Assembly: GCF_026261605.1 (NCBI RefSeq)
Contig: NZ_CP102486.1
Location: 4,650,001 to 4,714,000, forward strand
From: Dechloromonas sp. A34
Lineage (GTDB): Bacteria > Pseudomonadota > Gammaproteobacteria > Burkholderiales > Rhodocyclaceae
Direction of reading: 5' to 3'
DNA: 64,000 nucleotides
A program made the position numbers and the translations under genes. Numbering within the stretch: position 1 is the stretch's first letter; each line of letters starts with the position of its first letter. The notes below the pieces were generated by a model. The model was not told where the DNA came from. It saw nothing but the letters and a program-made list of their open reading frames with translations, and ran no database searches. Shown here piece after piece: positions 8,842-16,837 of the stretch.

Positions 8842-8855
8842 TTGATACACATCAA
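8842..8855. promoter_or_regulatory. FNR/DNR-type box TTGAT-ACAC-ATCAA
   Basis: A perfect match to the FNR/ANR/DNR consensus TTGAT-N4-ATCAA, ending 10 nt before the ATG of the second TonB receptor gene. This position is too close to the start for class II activation, so binding here would more likely block transcription or translation initiation. Chance occurrence cannot be excluded from one site. Confidence 0.5.
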
Positions 8856-8865
8856 TTAGGATTCG

Positions 8866-10971
8866 ATGATGAAGAATTCCGCAATGCCCCCGTTGGCGCT
8901 GGCTCTGTTGGCTGCCGTTATGCCGGCGCGAGCCGCTGCCGCTGATCAGGCCCTCGGCGAAGTCACCGTCACCGCCACCCGCGAGGGGCAGCTGGTTGCG
9001 GAAACCCCGGCCAGCATCGGCGTCATCAAGGAAAAGACCCTGCGCGAAGTCCGCCCGAGCCACCCCTCCGAGATCATGGGCCAGGTGCCCGGCGTCTGGG
9101 TCAATGTCACCGGCGGCGAGGGGCATCAAACGGCGATTCGCCAGCCGCTGACCACCAGCCCGGTCTATCTTTATCTCGAGGACGGCATCCCGACCCGGTC
9201 GACCGGCTTCTTCAACCACAACGCCTTGTACGAGGTGAACCTGCCGATGGCCGGCGGCATCGAGATCAACAAGGGGCCGGGCAGCGCCCTCTACGGTTCC
9301 GATGCGATCGGCGGCGTGATCAACGTCCTGACCCGGAAACCGCCGACCAAGGCCGAGATCGAAGGCTCGCTGGAAGCCGGCTCCTACGGCTGGAAGCGCG
9401 CCCTGCTCACCGGCGGCAATGCCTTCGGCGACCATGCCTTTCGCGCCGACCTCAATCTCAGCCACACCGACGGCTGGCGCGACCATACCGCCTACGACCG
9501 GCAGAGCGGCACCCTGCGCTGGGACAGCGCGATCGGTAACGACGCCGTGCTGAAGACGGTCGCCACCGTCTCCAACATCGACCAGGAAACCGCCGGCAGT
9601 TCGGCCATTTCGAAGAACGATTACGACCACAACCCGCGCACCAACTACACGCCGATCTCGCTGCGCAAGGTCCAGGCCTTCCGGCTGTCGAGCGCCTACG
9701 AGCGGGAGTCCGGCAACTCGCTGTTGAGCATCACCCCCTACTACCGCTACGACAACATGGACCTGCTGGCCAACTGGACGCTGGCCTACGACCCGACCCG
9801 CTACACCACCGAGAACCAGTCCTTCGGCACCCAGATCAAGTACCGCCACGACTTTGCGCCGCTCCGCACCCGGCTGATCGTCGGCGTCGACCTCGACTAC
9901 AGTCCAGGCAGCCGCCTTGAAGACAGCATCGTCCCGACTCGAATCGGCAGCGGCTATACCGCGATCTACACCAGCTATCGGAGCGGTCCCCGGGTCTATG
10001 ACTACGACGTCAGCTACCGCGGCATCTCGCCCTACGTCCATGGCGAGATTTCCCCGCTGCCCAAACTGCGGCTGACCGGCGGCCTGCGCTACGACAGCGT
10101 GACCTACCAGTTCACCAACCATTTCGCCAACACGCCGATCCTGGCTGGCGGCCGCTACTACGGCCAGGTCGCCGACACCGATATCGACTTCAATCACCTG
10201 AGTCCGAAACTCGGCGCGACCTATGCCTTCACCGAATCGCTGAACGGCTTCGTGGCCTACAACCATGCCTTCCGCACCCCGTCCGAAGGCCAGCTCTTCC
10301 GCCCGGCAGTCGCCGGCAGCGCCGCCGCCGCCCGCATCGCCGCCGACTCGGCGCAACTATTGAAGCCGATCAAGGTCGACAGCTACGAAATCGGCGTTCG
10401 CGGCAAACTGGGGGTTGCCGTCAATTACGAAGTCTCGCTCTATCACATGACCAAGAAAGACGACATCCTGAGCTTCAAGGACCCGGTAAGCAATATCTCG
10501 ACGGCCACCAACGCCGGCAAGACGCTGCACCGCGGCGTCGAGTTCGGCCTCGGTGCCCAGTTGGCGTCGCTGTGGCGGATCGACAGCGCGCTGTCCTACG
10601 CCAAGCACACCTACGAAACCTGGAAAATCGGCAGCACCGACTACAGCGGCAAGGAAATGGAACTCGCCCCGCGCGTCATCGCCAACAGCCGCCTGACTTT
10701 CGGCCACGGCGAGCGCGGGCTGGCCCAGCTCGAATGGCTGCATTTCGGCAGCTGGTGGTCCGATCAGGCCAATAGCGCCAAATACCCGGGCCATGACGTG
10801 CTCAACCTGCGCGGCCAGTACCCGCTGGCCCGCGACATCAGCTTGTTTGCCAACCTCCATAATCTGGCCGACCGGCGCTATGCCGAAAGCACCGGCGTGA
10901 CCTCGGGCTTCGAGACCTTCGCCCCCGGCCTGCCGCGCACCCTGACCGCCGGAGTCCAGGCCAAATGGTGA
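8866..10971 (+). CDS. TonB-dependent outer-membrane receptor, substrate unknown
   Basis: A 701-residue TonB-dependent receptor: signal peptide ending near ARAAAA-DQ, TonB-box-like GEVTVTATREG at about residue 30, plug with GPGSALYGSDAIGGVINVLT, and a beta-barrel ending in AGVQAKW. It contains no cysteine and lacks the CxxxM/HxM signature of its neighbour at 5785, so it probably carries a different form of substrate, for example a metal complex. Its last 7 bases overlap the next gene, and the thioredoxin-like gene and tonB follow, so the four genes look like one operon. ATGATG at 8866 allows either of two starts behind AGGATTCG. Confidence 0.87.
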   Translation: MMKNSAMPPLALALLAAVMPARAAAADQALGEVTVTATREGQLVAETPASIGVIKEKTLREVRPSHPSEIMGQVPGVWVNVTGGEGHQTAIRQPLTTSPVYLYLEDGIPTRSTGFFNHNALYEVNLPMAGGIEINKGPGSALYGSDAIGGVINVLTRKPPTKAEIEGSLEAGSYGWKRALLTGGNAFGDHAFRADLNLSHTDGWRDHTAYDRQSGTLRWDSAIGNDAVLKTVATVSNIDQETAGSSAISKNDYDHNPRTNYTPISLRKVQAFRLSSAYERESGNSLLSITPYYRYDNMDLLANWTLAYDPTRYTTENQSFGTQIKYRHDFAPLRTRLIVGVDLDYSPGSRLEDSIVPTRIGSGYTAIYTSYRSGPRVYDYDVSYRGISPYVHGEISPLPKLRLTGGLRYDSVTYQFTNHFANTPILAGGRYYGQVADTDIDFNHLSPKLGATYAFTESLNGFVAYNHAFRTPSEGQLFRPAVAGSAAAARIAADSAQLLKPIKVDSYEIGVRGKLGVAVNYEVSLYHMTKKDDILSFKDPVSNISTATNAGKTLHRGVEFGLGAQLASLWRIDSALSYAKHTYETWKIGSTDYSGKEMELAPRVIANSRLTFGHGERGLAQLEWLHFGSWWSDQANSAKYPGHDVLNLRGQYPLARDISLFANLHNLADRRYAESTGVTSGFETFAPGLPRTLTAGVQAKW

Positions 10972-12143
10972 GGCGACTGGGCGCGCTGCTCGCCGGCAGC
11001 CTGATCGCCGCCGTCGCGCTGGCTCACGACCATGGCGCGGCCAAACCGGATTATGCGCAGATGTGGCAGGAGAAGCAGGACAAGGCGCCGCGCCTGGCCG
11101 TCGCCGCCAGCTTCGACGCCGACGGTCGCCTCTGGCTGCTGCGCGCCGTCGGCCGGCAGTTGCAGCTCAGCCGGACCGAGGCACCCGGCCAGCCGTTCAC
11201 GGCGCCGGTTACCGTCAATCGGACCCCGGAACTGATTTCTGCCGATGGCGAGGCCCGCCCGCAGCTTGCCATCGTCGGCCAGCGGGTCTATGTCAGCTGG
11301 ACGCAGGCCCTGCCCCAAGCCTTCGCCGGCCACATCCGGCTCGCCGTTTCCGCCGATGGCGGGCGCAGCTTCGCCGAGCCGCTGACCATCAATGACGATC
11401 TCGCCCCGATCACCCACCGCTTCAATGCCATGCTGGCCGACGCCCAGGGCGTCACCGTGGCCTGGATCGACAAGCGCGACGGCCAGGGCCGGGCCGACTA
11501 TCGCGGCGCCGCGATCTACAGCGCCCGCTCCAGCGACGGCGGGCGCAGCTTTGCGGCGAACCGGAAACTCGCCGATCACTCCTGCGAATGCTGCCGGCTC
11601 GGCCTGGCAGCCGACCGCGACGGCACCCCGGTCGTCTTCTGGCGCCACGTTTTCGCGCCCAATCAGCGCGACTTCGCGCTCGCCCGTCTCGACGAAACAC
11701 CGCGCCGCGCCTCGGAAGACGGCTGGGCGATCGACGCCTGCCCGCACCATGGCGGCGCGCTGGCTATCGATGCCGAAGGCGGCCGCCATATCGCCTGGTT
11801 CACCGGCGCCGAGCAGTCACCCGGCCTGCACTACCGGCGCATCGACGGTGAGGCGATGACGGCGCCGCTGCCCTTCGGCAATCTCGATGCCCAGGCCGGC
11901 CATCCGGCGCTCGCCGTGCACGGCGCCAGCGTCCATCTCGTCTGGCGCGAATTCGACGGCCGGGAAACCCGCATCGTAGCCCTGCGCTCGACCGACCGCG
12001 GCCAGTCCTGGTCGGCGCCGGCAGCCCTCGCCAAGACCGCGGGGGCCGCCGATGATCCCTTGCTGATCGCCGGACGGGACGCGCTCTGGCTGGTCTGGAA
12101 CACGGCCGACGACGGCATGCAGCTGCGCCAGGTCACGCCATGA
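10965..12143 (+). CDS. Exported BNR/sialidase-fold repeat protein with conserved Cys/His motifs
   Basis: A 392-residue exported protein (signal peptide to about residue 21, then HDHGAAKPD). It contains Asp-box style repeats typical of beta-propellers, for example SADGGRSFAEPL, SSDGGRSFAAN and STDRGQSWSAP. Between propeller blades lie SCECCR (C207, C209, C210) and DACPHHGG (C259, H261, H262), arranged as metal ligands might be; together with the His-rich N-terminus they suggest metal handling rather than sialidase activity. It overlaps the receptor gene upstream and the thioredoxin-like gene downstream (ATGA), so it is part of the import operon. The exact role is unknown. Confidence 0.7.
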   Translation: MVRRLGALLAGSLIAAVALAHDHGAAKPDYAQMWQEKQDKAPRLAVAASFDADGRLWLLRAVGRQLQLSRTEAPGQPFTAPVTVNRTPELISADGEARPQLAIVGQRVYVSWTQALPQAFAGHIRLAVSADGGRSFAEPLTINDDLAPITHRFNAMLADAQGVTVAWIDKRDGQGRADYRGAAIYSARSSDGGRSFAANRKLADHSCECCRLGLAADRDGTPVVFWRHVFAPNQRDFALARLDETPRRASEDGWAIDACPHHGGALAIDAEGGRHIAWFTGAEQSPGLHYRRIDGEAMTAPLPFGNLDAQAGHPALAVHGASVHLVWREFDGRETRIVALRSTDRGQSWSAPAALAKTAGAADDPLLIAGRDALWLVWNTADDGMQLRQVTP

Positions 12144-12604
12144 GGTGGCTCGTTCTTCTCCTCGCCTTGCTCGCCGGCCTCGCCGAGGCCGACGTCCGCC
12201 CGTTCGGCCCGGGCAGCCTGCAGCAGATCCAGGACGAACGATCCGGCAAAGCCTTCATCCTCACCCTGTGGTCGGCCACCTGCATCCACTGCCCGAGCGA
12301 GCTCAAGGCGCTGGGCGAACTGGTGCGCCAGCATCCGGGTCTCGACATCGTGCTGGTCGCCGCCGACACGCCGGCCGACACGCCGCAACTGGAACGGCTC
12401 GCCGCCGATTACGGTCTGGGCCGGCAGGCGCAATGGGTATTCGCCGACGCGCAGCCGGAAAAGCTGCGCTTCGCGATCGACCGCCGCTGGTTTGGCGAAC
12501 TGCCCCGCACCTACTTTTTCGACGCCCGACACCGGCGCGAAGCGAACTCCGGCGTCGTGCCGCTCGAGCGCCTAGAACGCTGGGTTCGCGAACACGTAAA
12601 ATAG
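12140..12604 (+). CDS. Thioredoxin-like (TlpA-type) exported protein
   Basis: A 154-residue protein with an N-terminal hydrophobic signal and a thioredoxin fold. The active-site pair is C48-I-H-C51 in LTLWSATCIHCPSE. The cis-Pro region is ELPRTYFFDA. Such proteins act in the periplasm as thiol reductants or in metal insertion. It starts inside the stop of the BNR-protein gene (ATGA) and ends 4 nt before tonB. Its likely job is to keep the cysteines of its neighbours, or of a copper site, reduced; that is inference from position. Confidence 0.78.
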   Translation: MRWLVLLLALLAGLAEADVRPFGPGSLQQIQDERSGKAFILTLWSATCIHCPSELKALGELVRQHPGLDIVLVAADTPADTPQLERLAADYGLGRQAQWVFADAQPEKLRFAIDRRWFGELPRTYFFDARHRREANSGVVPLERLERWVREHVK

Positions 12605-12608
12605 CAAG

Positions 12609-13291
12609 ATGATTTCCCAGCGCCTCGACTTTCAGCCCGAGCTCCCCGAATGGCGGAGAAGCGGTCGCTTTGTGCTGCTCGCCGTGCTCCTGCACGCCGT
12701 CGTGCTGTTCTCGCCGCTGCAAGTCGCCATCGGCAAGCTGGAAATTCCCGAGCCGACGACGATCATGGTTCGCCTGGTCGAAACCGTCTCGGCACCGCCG
12801 GCCAAGCCGGAGATCGTCCCGCCCAAACCGCTGCCGCCGACGCCGGCCGCTGCGCCTCGGGAGCGCGTCAAGCCGACGCCCCGCCCGCTACTCGCCATGT
12901 CCCCCGAACAAAGTGCTTCGCCGGCAGCTTTTGCGGTCCCCGAGGCGGTCGCCCCCCGGCAGCCACACCGGCGCCGACGGTCGTGGCGAGCACTGCGCCG
13001 GTCGCGGTGACGACCGCCCGCTTCGACGCCGCCTACCTGCACAATCCGGAACCGAAATATCCGCCACTATCCCGCCGCCTGGGCGAAGAGGGCAAAGTAT
13101 TGCTCAAGGTACGGGTCAGCCCGAACGGCCAGCCGACGATTGTCGAACTGGAACGCAGCAGCAGTTTCGAACGGTTGGATGAAGCGGCCCGCCAGACCGT
13201 GGCGCGCTGGCGCTTCGTTCCCGCCAAGCGCGGTGACGAGGCGGTCGAGGCCTCGGTCATCGTGCCCATCGTCTTCCGGCTGGAAAGTTAG
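12609..13291 (+). CDS. tonB: TonB energy transducer, split by an apparent one-base deletion
   Basis: Energises the outer-membrane receptors encoded just upstream. The first frame (from ATG 12609) gives a cytoplasmic N-terminus, one membrane anchor (FVLLAVLLHAVVLF, residues about 21-34) and a Pro/Lys-rich spacer (PPKPLPPTP). The C-terminal TonB domain (PEPKYPPLSRRLGEEGKVLL onwards) is in another frame and ends at 13291. The two frames join if one base is added in the run of six C at 12952-12957, giving about 227 residues. Both halves look normal, so a sequencing deletion is more likely than a dead gene; slippage on the C-run is a lesser possibility. Confidence 0.82.
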
Positions 13292-13310
13292 GCGAAGTCA
13301 GAATTGACGA

Positions 13311-13600
13311 CGGGGACCGAAGTCCCCGCCGGCTATCTTTGGTAACAAGGCTCTAGCAGCCCCGGCTAACCGTTTTTAGGCGGCAATAGCGAATTGCTCA
13401 TCATTGGCAATTATGGATTTGCTTCATTAACGTCGATCGCCTGACGAGTTGCCTGCGCACCTTTGCCCGCCCTGTCGAAGCCAGTACACCCCCAACTAAA
13501 CACACCGTATGCGCTTAGGTGGAGGTGAGGGGAATCGAACCCCTGTCCAGAACGCCTCCAGATTGCCGGAATTACAACCATGCTTCGATTATGGGGGCGG
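13311..13600 (-). ncRNA. ssrA: Permuted (two-piece) tmRNA gene
   Basis: Read on the minus strand, the acceptor piece comes first: GAAGCATGG, then a T-arm with GGTTCGATTCC, and a 3' end CACCTCC-A followed by CC (to 13518). After about 24 nt (13517-13494) the coding piece begins at 13493 with GGGGGTGTACTGGCTTCGAC. Its first seven bases pair with the acceptor CACCTCC, forming a tRNA-like acceptor stem. The tag frame (13408-13376) starts at resume codon GCC and encodes ANDEQFAIAA then TAA. A UUCG-capped hairpin (13328-13311) closes the transcript. The order is swapped relative to one-piece tmRNA, so processing into two RNAs is expected. The outer limits are approximate. Confidence 0.9.
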
Positions 13601-13636
13601 GGAGGGCGATTTACAAGGACCGCCCCGGCCATTTTT

Positions 13637-14233
13637 TCAGGCCTCGCGTTCGGCGCTGAGCAGACGCTCGCAATAGCGGGCGATCAGGTCGATTTCCAGA
13701 TTGACCTTGCTGCCCGGCTGAAGGCGACCGAGCGTCGTGTTTTCCAGGGTGTGGGGGATCAGGTTGATGGTGAAGTCGGTGCCCTTGACCTCGTTGGTGG
13801 TCAGGCTGGTACCGTCAACGACGATCGACCCTTTGCGCGCGATGAACTTGGCAATGTCCTTTGGGGCGCGGATTTCGAGCAGGCGGTTGTCGCCGACCGG
13901 GTCGAAGCGCAGCACCTCGCCGACGCCGTCGACGTGGCCGGAGACCAAGTGGCCGCCGATCACGTCGTTGAGACGCAATGCCTTCTCCAGATTGACCGGG
14001 CCCGGGGCATCGAGGCCGACGGTACAGGACAGGGTTTCCGGCGAGACGTCGACCATGAAGTGATTGCCTTCCTTGGCGACAACGGTCAGACAGACGCCGT
14101 TATGGGCGATCGAATCGCCGAGAGCGACGTCGGCGATATCGAGGGCGCCGGCTTCGACATGCAGGCGAAAGCCCACTTCGCGGGCGGTCAGGTGAGTGAT
14201 GCGGCCGACCGCCGCAACGATTCCAGAGAACAT
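13637..14233 (-). CDS. ribE: Riboflavin synthase, alpha chain
   Basis: Dismutates two 6,7-dimethyl-8-ribityllumazines to riboflavin. 198 residues from the ATG at 14233, which opens with the family's MFSGIV. The protein is two lumazine-binding repeats: the first with DSIAHNGVCLTVV, the second with GGHLVSGHVDGVG and GSIVVDGTSLTTNEV. Start codons farther upstream would add only a few non-conserved residues. It stands alone; the tmRNA gene lies downstream and the importer genes diverge upstream. The 126-bp upstream gap is too short for a full FMN riboswitch and none is visible. Confidence 0.95.
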   Translation of the reverse strand: MFSGIVAAVGRITHLTAREVGFRLHVEAGALDIADVALGDSIAHNGVCLTVVAKEGNHFMVDVSPETLSCTVGLDAPGPVNLEKALRLNDVIGGHLVSGHVDGVGEVLRFDPVGDNRLLEIRAPKDIAKFIARKGSIVVDGTSLTTNEVKGTDFTINLIPHTLENTTLGRLQPGSKVNLEIDLIARYCERLLSAEREA

Positions 14234-14359
14234 GGCAGGACCTGTTTTGAGCAAAGGGCAAACTTTATCACGGGCATTTGATCAGGCGGCTTGCGGGAAA
14301 GCCGTCCAGATTATAGGGTTTTAACCTTTGCGTAATCGATTCATCCAGGGGAGACAAAA

Positions 14360-15499
14360 TTGAAGAAAACACTGCTCGCTACGCTGCTTTCGACCCTCGC
14401 CGTCGGCGCGCTGGCCGATATCAATGTCGGCGTCACGCTATCCGCCACCGGTCCGGCCGCCTCGCTCGGCATTCCGGAAAAGAACACCATCGATCTGCTG
14501 CCGAAGAGCATCGCCGGGCAGAAGGTCAATTACATCGTCCTTGACGATGCTTCCGACACGACCACCGCGGTCAAGAACACCCGCAAACTGATCAGCGAAT
14601 ACAAGGTCGACCTGATCATCGGCTCGACCACGACGCCCAACTCGCTGGCCATGGTCGACGTTGCCGCCGAGGGTGAAACGCCGATGATCGCGATGGCCGC
14701 CTCGGCCCGCATCGTCGAGCCGATGGACGAGAAGCGCCGGTGGGTCTTCAAGACGCCGCAGAACGATGCCCAGATGTCCACCGCCATCGTCGAGCACATG
14801 ACCAACAACAATATCAAAACCGTGGCCTACATCGGCTTTTCCGACGCCTACGGCGAGGGCTGGTGGAACGAATTCTCGAAGCTGGCCGAAGTGCGCAAGA
14901 TCAAGCTGGTCGGCAACGAGCGCTTCAACCGCACCGATACCACGGTGACCGGCCAGATCCTCAAGATCCTTTCGGCCAAGCCCGATGCTGTCCTGATTGG
15001 CGGAGCCGGCACACCGGCCGCCTTGCCCCAGAAGTCGCTGAAGGAAAAGGGTTTCAAGGGCACCATTTACCAGACCCATGGCGTCGCCAACAACGACTTC
15101 CTGCGCGTCTGCGGCAAGGATTGCGAAGGTACCGTACTGCCCACCGGCCCGGTGCTGGTCGCCGGCCAGCTGCCGGCCGACAACCCGGTCAAGAAATCTG
15201 CCGTCGAATACCAGAGCAAGTACGAGGCCGTGCATGGCAAGGGCAGCATCAATGCCTTCGGCGGCTATGCCTGGGATGCCGGCCAGCTGCTGGCGAACGC
15301 CGCCCCGGCGGCGCTCAAGAAGGCGCAGCCAGGTAGCCGCGAGTTCCGTCTGGCGCTGCGCGATGCGCTGGAAGGCACCAAGAATGTCGCCGGCGCCCAT
15401 GGCGTCTACAATATGAGCGCCACCGACCACCTTGGTCTCGACCAGCGGGCCCGGGTCATGGTCACCGTTCAGGAAGGAGCCTGGAGGCTCGCCCGCTAA
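14360..15499 (+). CDS. Periplasmic substrate-binding protein of a Liv-type ABC importer (copy 1)
   Basis: A 379-residue type I periplasmic binding protein. It begins with a TTG codon behind AGGGGAG and has a Sec signal ending at AVGALA-DINVGV. Leu/Ile/Val-binding family features are clear: ATGPAASLGIPEKN, a hinge near IIGSTTTPNSLAM, and DAYGEGWWNEF. It is a close paralogue of the protein encoded at 15599, with most positions identical. C255 and C260 in RVCGKDCEG are an added Cys pair not found in copy 2 (RVGGKDVEG). Permease and ATPase genes follow. The ligand is not certain: many of this family in betaproteobacteria bind amino acids, others aromatic acids. Confidence 0.88.
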   Translation: MKKTLLATLLSTLAVGALADINVGVTLSATGPAASLGIPEKNTIDLLPKSIAGQKVNYIVLDDASDTTTAVKNTRKLISEYKVDLIIGSTTTPNSLAMVDVAAEGETPMIAMAASARIVEPMDEKRRWVFKTPQNDAQMSTAIVEHMTNNNIKTVAYIGFSDAYGEGWWNEFSKLAEVRKIKLVGNERFNRTDTTVTGQILKILSAKPDAVLIGGAGTPAALPQKSLKEKGFKGTIYQTHGVANNDFLRVCGKDCEGTVLPTGPVLVAGQLPADNPVKKSAVEYQSKYEAVHGKGSINAFGGYAWDAGQLLANAAPAALKKAQPGSREFRLALRDALEGTKNVAGAHGVYNMSATDHLGLDQRARVMVTVQEGAWRLAR

Positions 15500-15522
15500 G
15501 TTGCTGCGACCAGTGTCGATGC

Positions 15523-15554
15523 GTGGCACCTCGGGCCTTGGGTCGGGGTGCCAC
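15523..15554 (+). terminator. Hairpin between the two substrate-binding protein genes
   Basis: GTGGCACC (15523-15530) and GGTGCCAC (15547-15554) form a perfect 8-bp stem with a 16-nt loop, followed by ATGCTAAAATTTCC. It may partly terminate or stabilise mRNA between copy 1 and copy 2, setting unequal expression. Confidence 0.45.
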
Positions 15555-15598
15555 ATGCTAAAATTTCCTTTTTACGTTTCGGATTCGGGATAAAAACC

Positions 15599-16738
15599 AT
15601 GCTCAAGAAACTGACCGTTGCCGTTCTCGCTGCTTTGTCCACCGCTGCGCTGGCCGACATCAACGTCGGCGTCTCCGTCTCGGCCACCGGCCCGGCGGCT
15701 TCGCTCGGCATCCCGGAAAAGAACACCATCGCTCTGCTGCCGACTACGATCGGCGGCCAGAAGGTCAATTACATCGTGCTCGACGATGCCACCGACCCGA
15801 CCGCGGCGACCAAGAACATCAAGAAGCTGGTCACCGAGAACAAGGTCGATGTCGTGATCGGCTCGACCACCACCCCGAACTCGCTGGCCATGATGGACGT
15901 CGCCGTCGAAAACGAGACGCCGCTGATTTCGATGGCCGGCTCGGCGATCGTCGTCGAACCGATGGACGCCAAGCGCCAGTGGGTTTTCAAGACAGCCCAG
16001 AACGACGCCCACATGGCGACCGCGCTGGTCCAGCACATGACCGACAAGAATGTCCAGACCGTCGCCTTCATCGGCTTTGCCGATGCCTACGGCGAAGGCT
16101 GGTACAAGGAATTCGCCAAGATCGCCGAAGCCCGTAAGCTGAAGATCGTCGGCAGCGAGCGCTTCCAGCGCAACGACACCTCGGTGACCGGCCAGATCCT
16201 CAAGATCATGGCCGCCAAGCCGGATGCCGTGCTGATCGGCGGCGCCGGCACCCCGGCCGCCTTGCCGCAGAAGGCGCTCAAGGAAAAAGGCTACAAGGGC
16301 CTGATCTACCAGACGCACGGCGTCGCCAACAACGATTTCCTGCGCGTCGGCGGCAAGGATGTCGAGGGCGCCTTCCTGCCGGTCGGACCGATGGTCGTCG
16401 CCGCCCAGCTGCCGGCCGACAACCCGGTCAAGAAGTCGGCACTGGAATACGTCACCAAGTACGAAGCGGCGCATGGCAAGGGCAGCATCAGCTCCTTCGG
16501 TGGTCACGCCTGGGATGCCGGCCAGTTGCTGCAGAGCGCCATTCCTGTAGCCCTCAAGAAAGCCCAGCCGGGGACCAAGGAATTCCGCAAGGCCTTGCGC
16601 GACGCCCTCGAAGGGACCAAGAACCTGGCCGGCGCCCACGGCATCTTCAACCTGACGCCAAACGATCACCAGGGTTTCGACCAGCGCGCCCGCGTCATGG
16701 TCACCATCGAAAACAACACCTGGAAACTGATCAAGTAA
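15599..16738 (+). CDS. Periplasmic substrate-binding protein of a Liv-type ABC importer (copy 2)
   Basis: A 379-residue paralogue of the upstream gene with the same architecture: signal peptide ending at TAALA-DINVGV, then SATGPAASLGIPEKN, the ligand loop GSTTTPNSLAMMDV, and DAYGEGWYKEF. The ATG at 15599 is used because it starts the signal peptide. Tandem binding proteins feeding one permease usually widen the ligand range. The stop is followed by 99 bp and then the fused permease/ATPase gene. Confidence 0.9.
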   Translation: MLKKLTVAVLAALSTAALADINVGVSVSATGPAASLGIPEKNTIALLPTTIGGQKVNYIVLDDATDPTAATKNIKKLVTENKVDVVIGSTTTPNSLAMMDVAVENETPLISMAGSAIVVEPMDAKRQWVFKTAQNDAHMATALVQHMTDKNVQTVAFIGFADAYGEGWYKEFAKIAEARKLKIVGSERFQRNDTSVTGQILKIMAAKPDAVLIGGAGTPAALPQKALKEKGYKGLIYQTHGVANNDFLRVGGKDVEGAFLPVGPMVVAAQLPADNPVKKSALEYVTKYEAAHGKGSISSFGGHAWDAGQLLQSAIPVALKKAQPGTKEFRKALRDALEGTKNLAGAHGIFNLTPNDHQGFDQRARVMVTIENNTWKLIK

Positions 16739-16837
16739 TCACCGGCCTGCGGCTGATCCAGCGCCGCAGCGCCATCGCGCTCTGACCATCCAGCGGCGGC
16801 CCGCTCCGGCGGCGCCGCGCTTTTTCGTTTCAGGTTC

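Noticed and set aside
8386..10356. Long minus-strand frame opposite the second TonB receptor gene
   Set aside because: No motif and no Shine-Dalgarno; low-complexity Gly/Val/Ala-rich shadow of a clearly coding plus-strand gene.
13411..13632. 73-codon minus-strand open frame
   Set aside because: It lies wholly inside the permuted tmRNA gene and its flank.
14234..14359. Possible FMN riboswitch before ribE
   Set aside because: The gap is too short and the conserved core is not seen.
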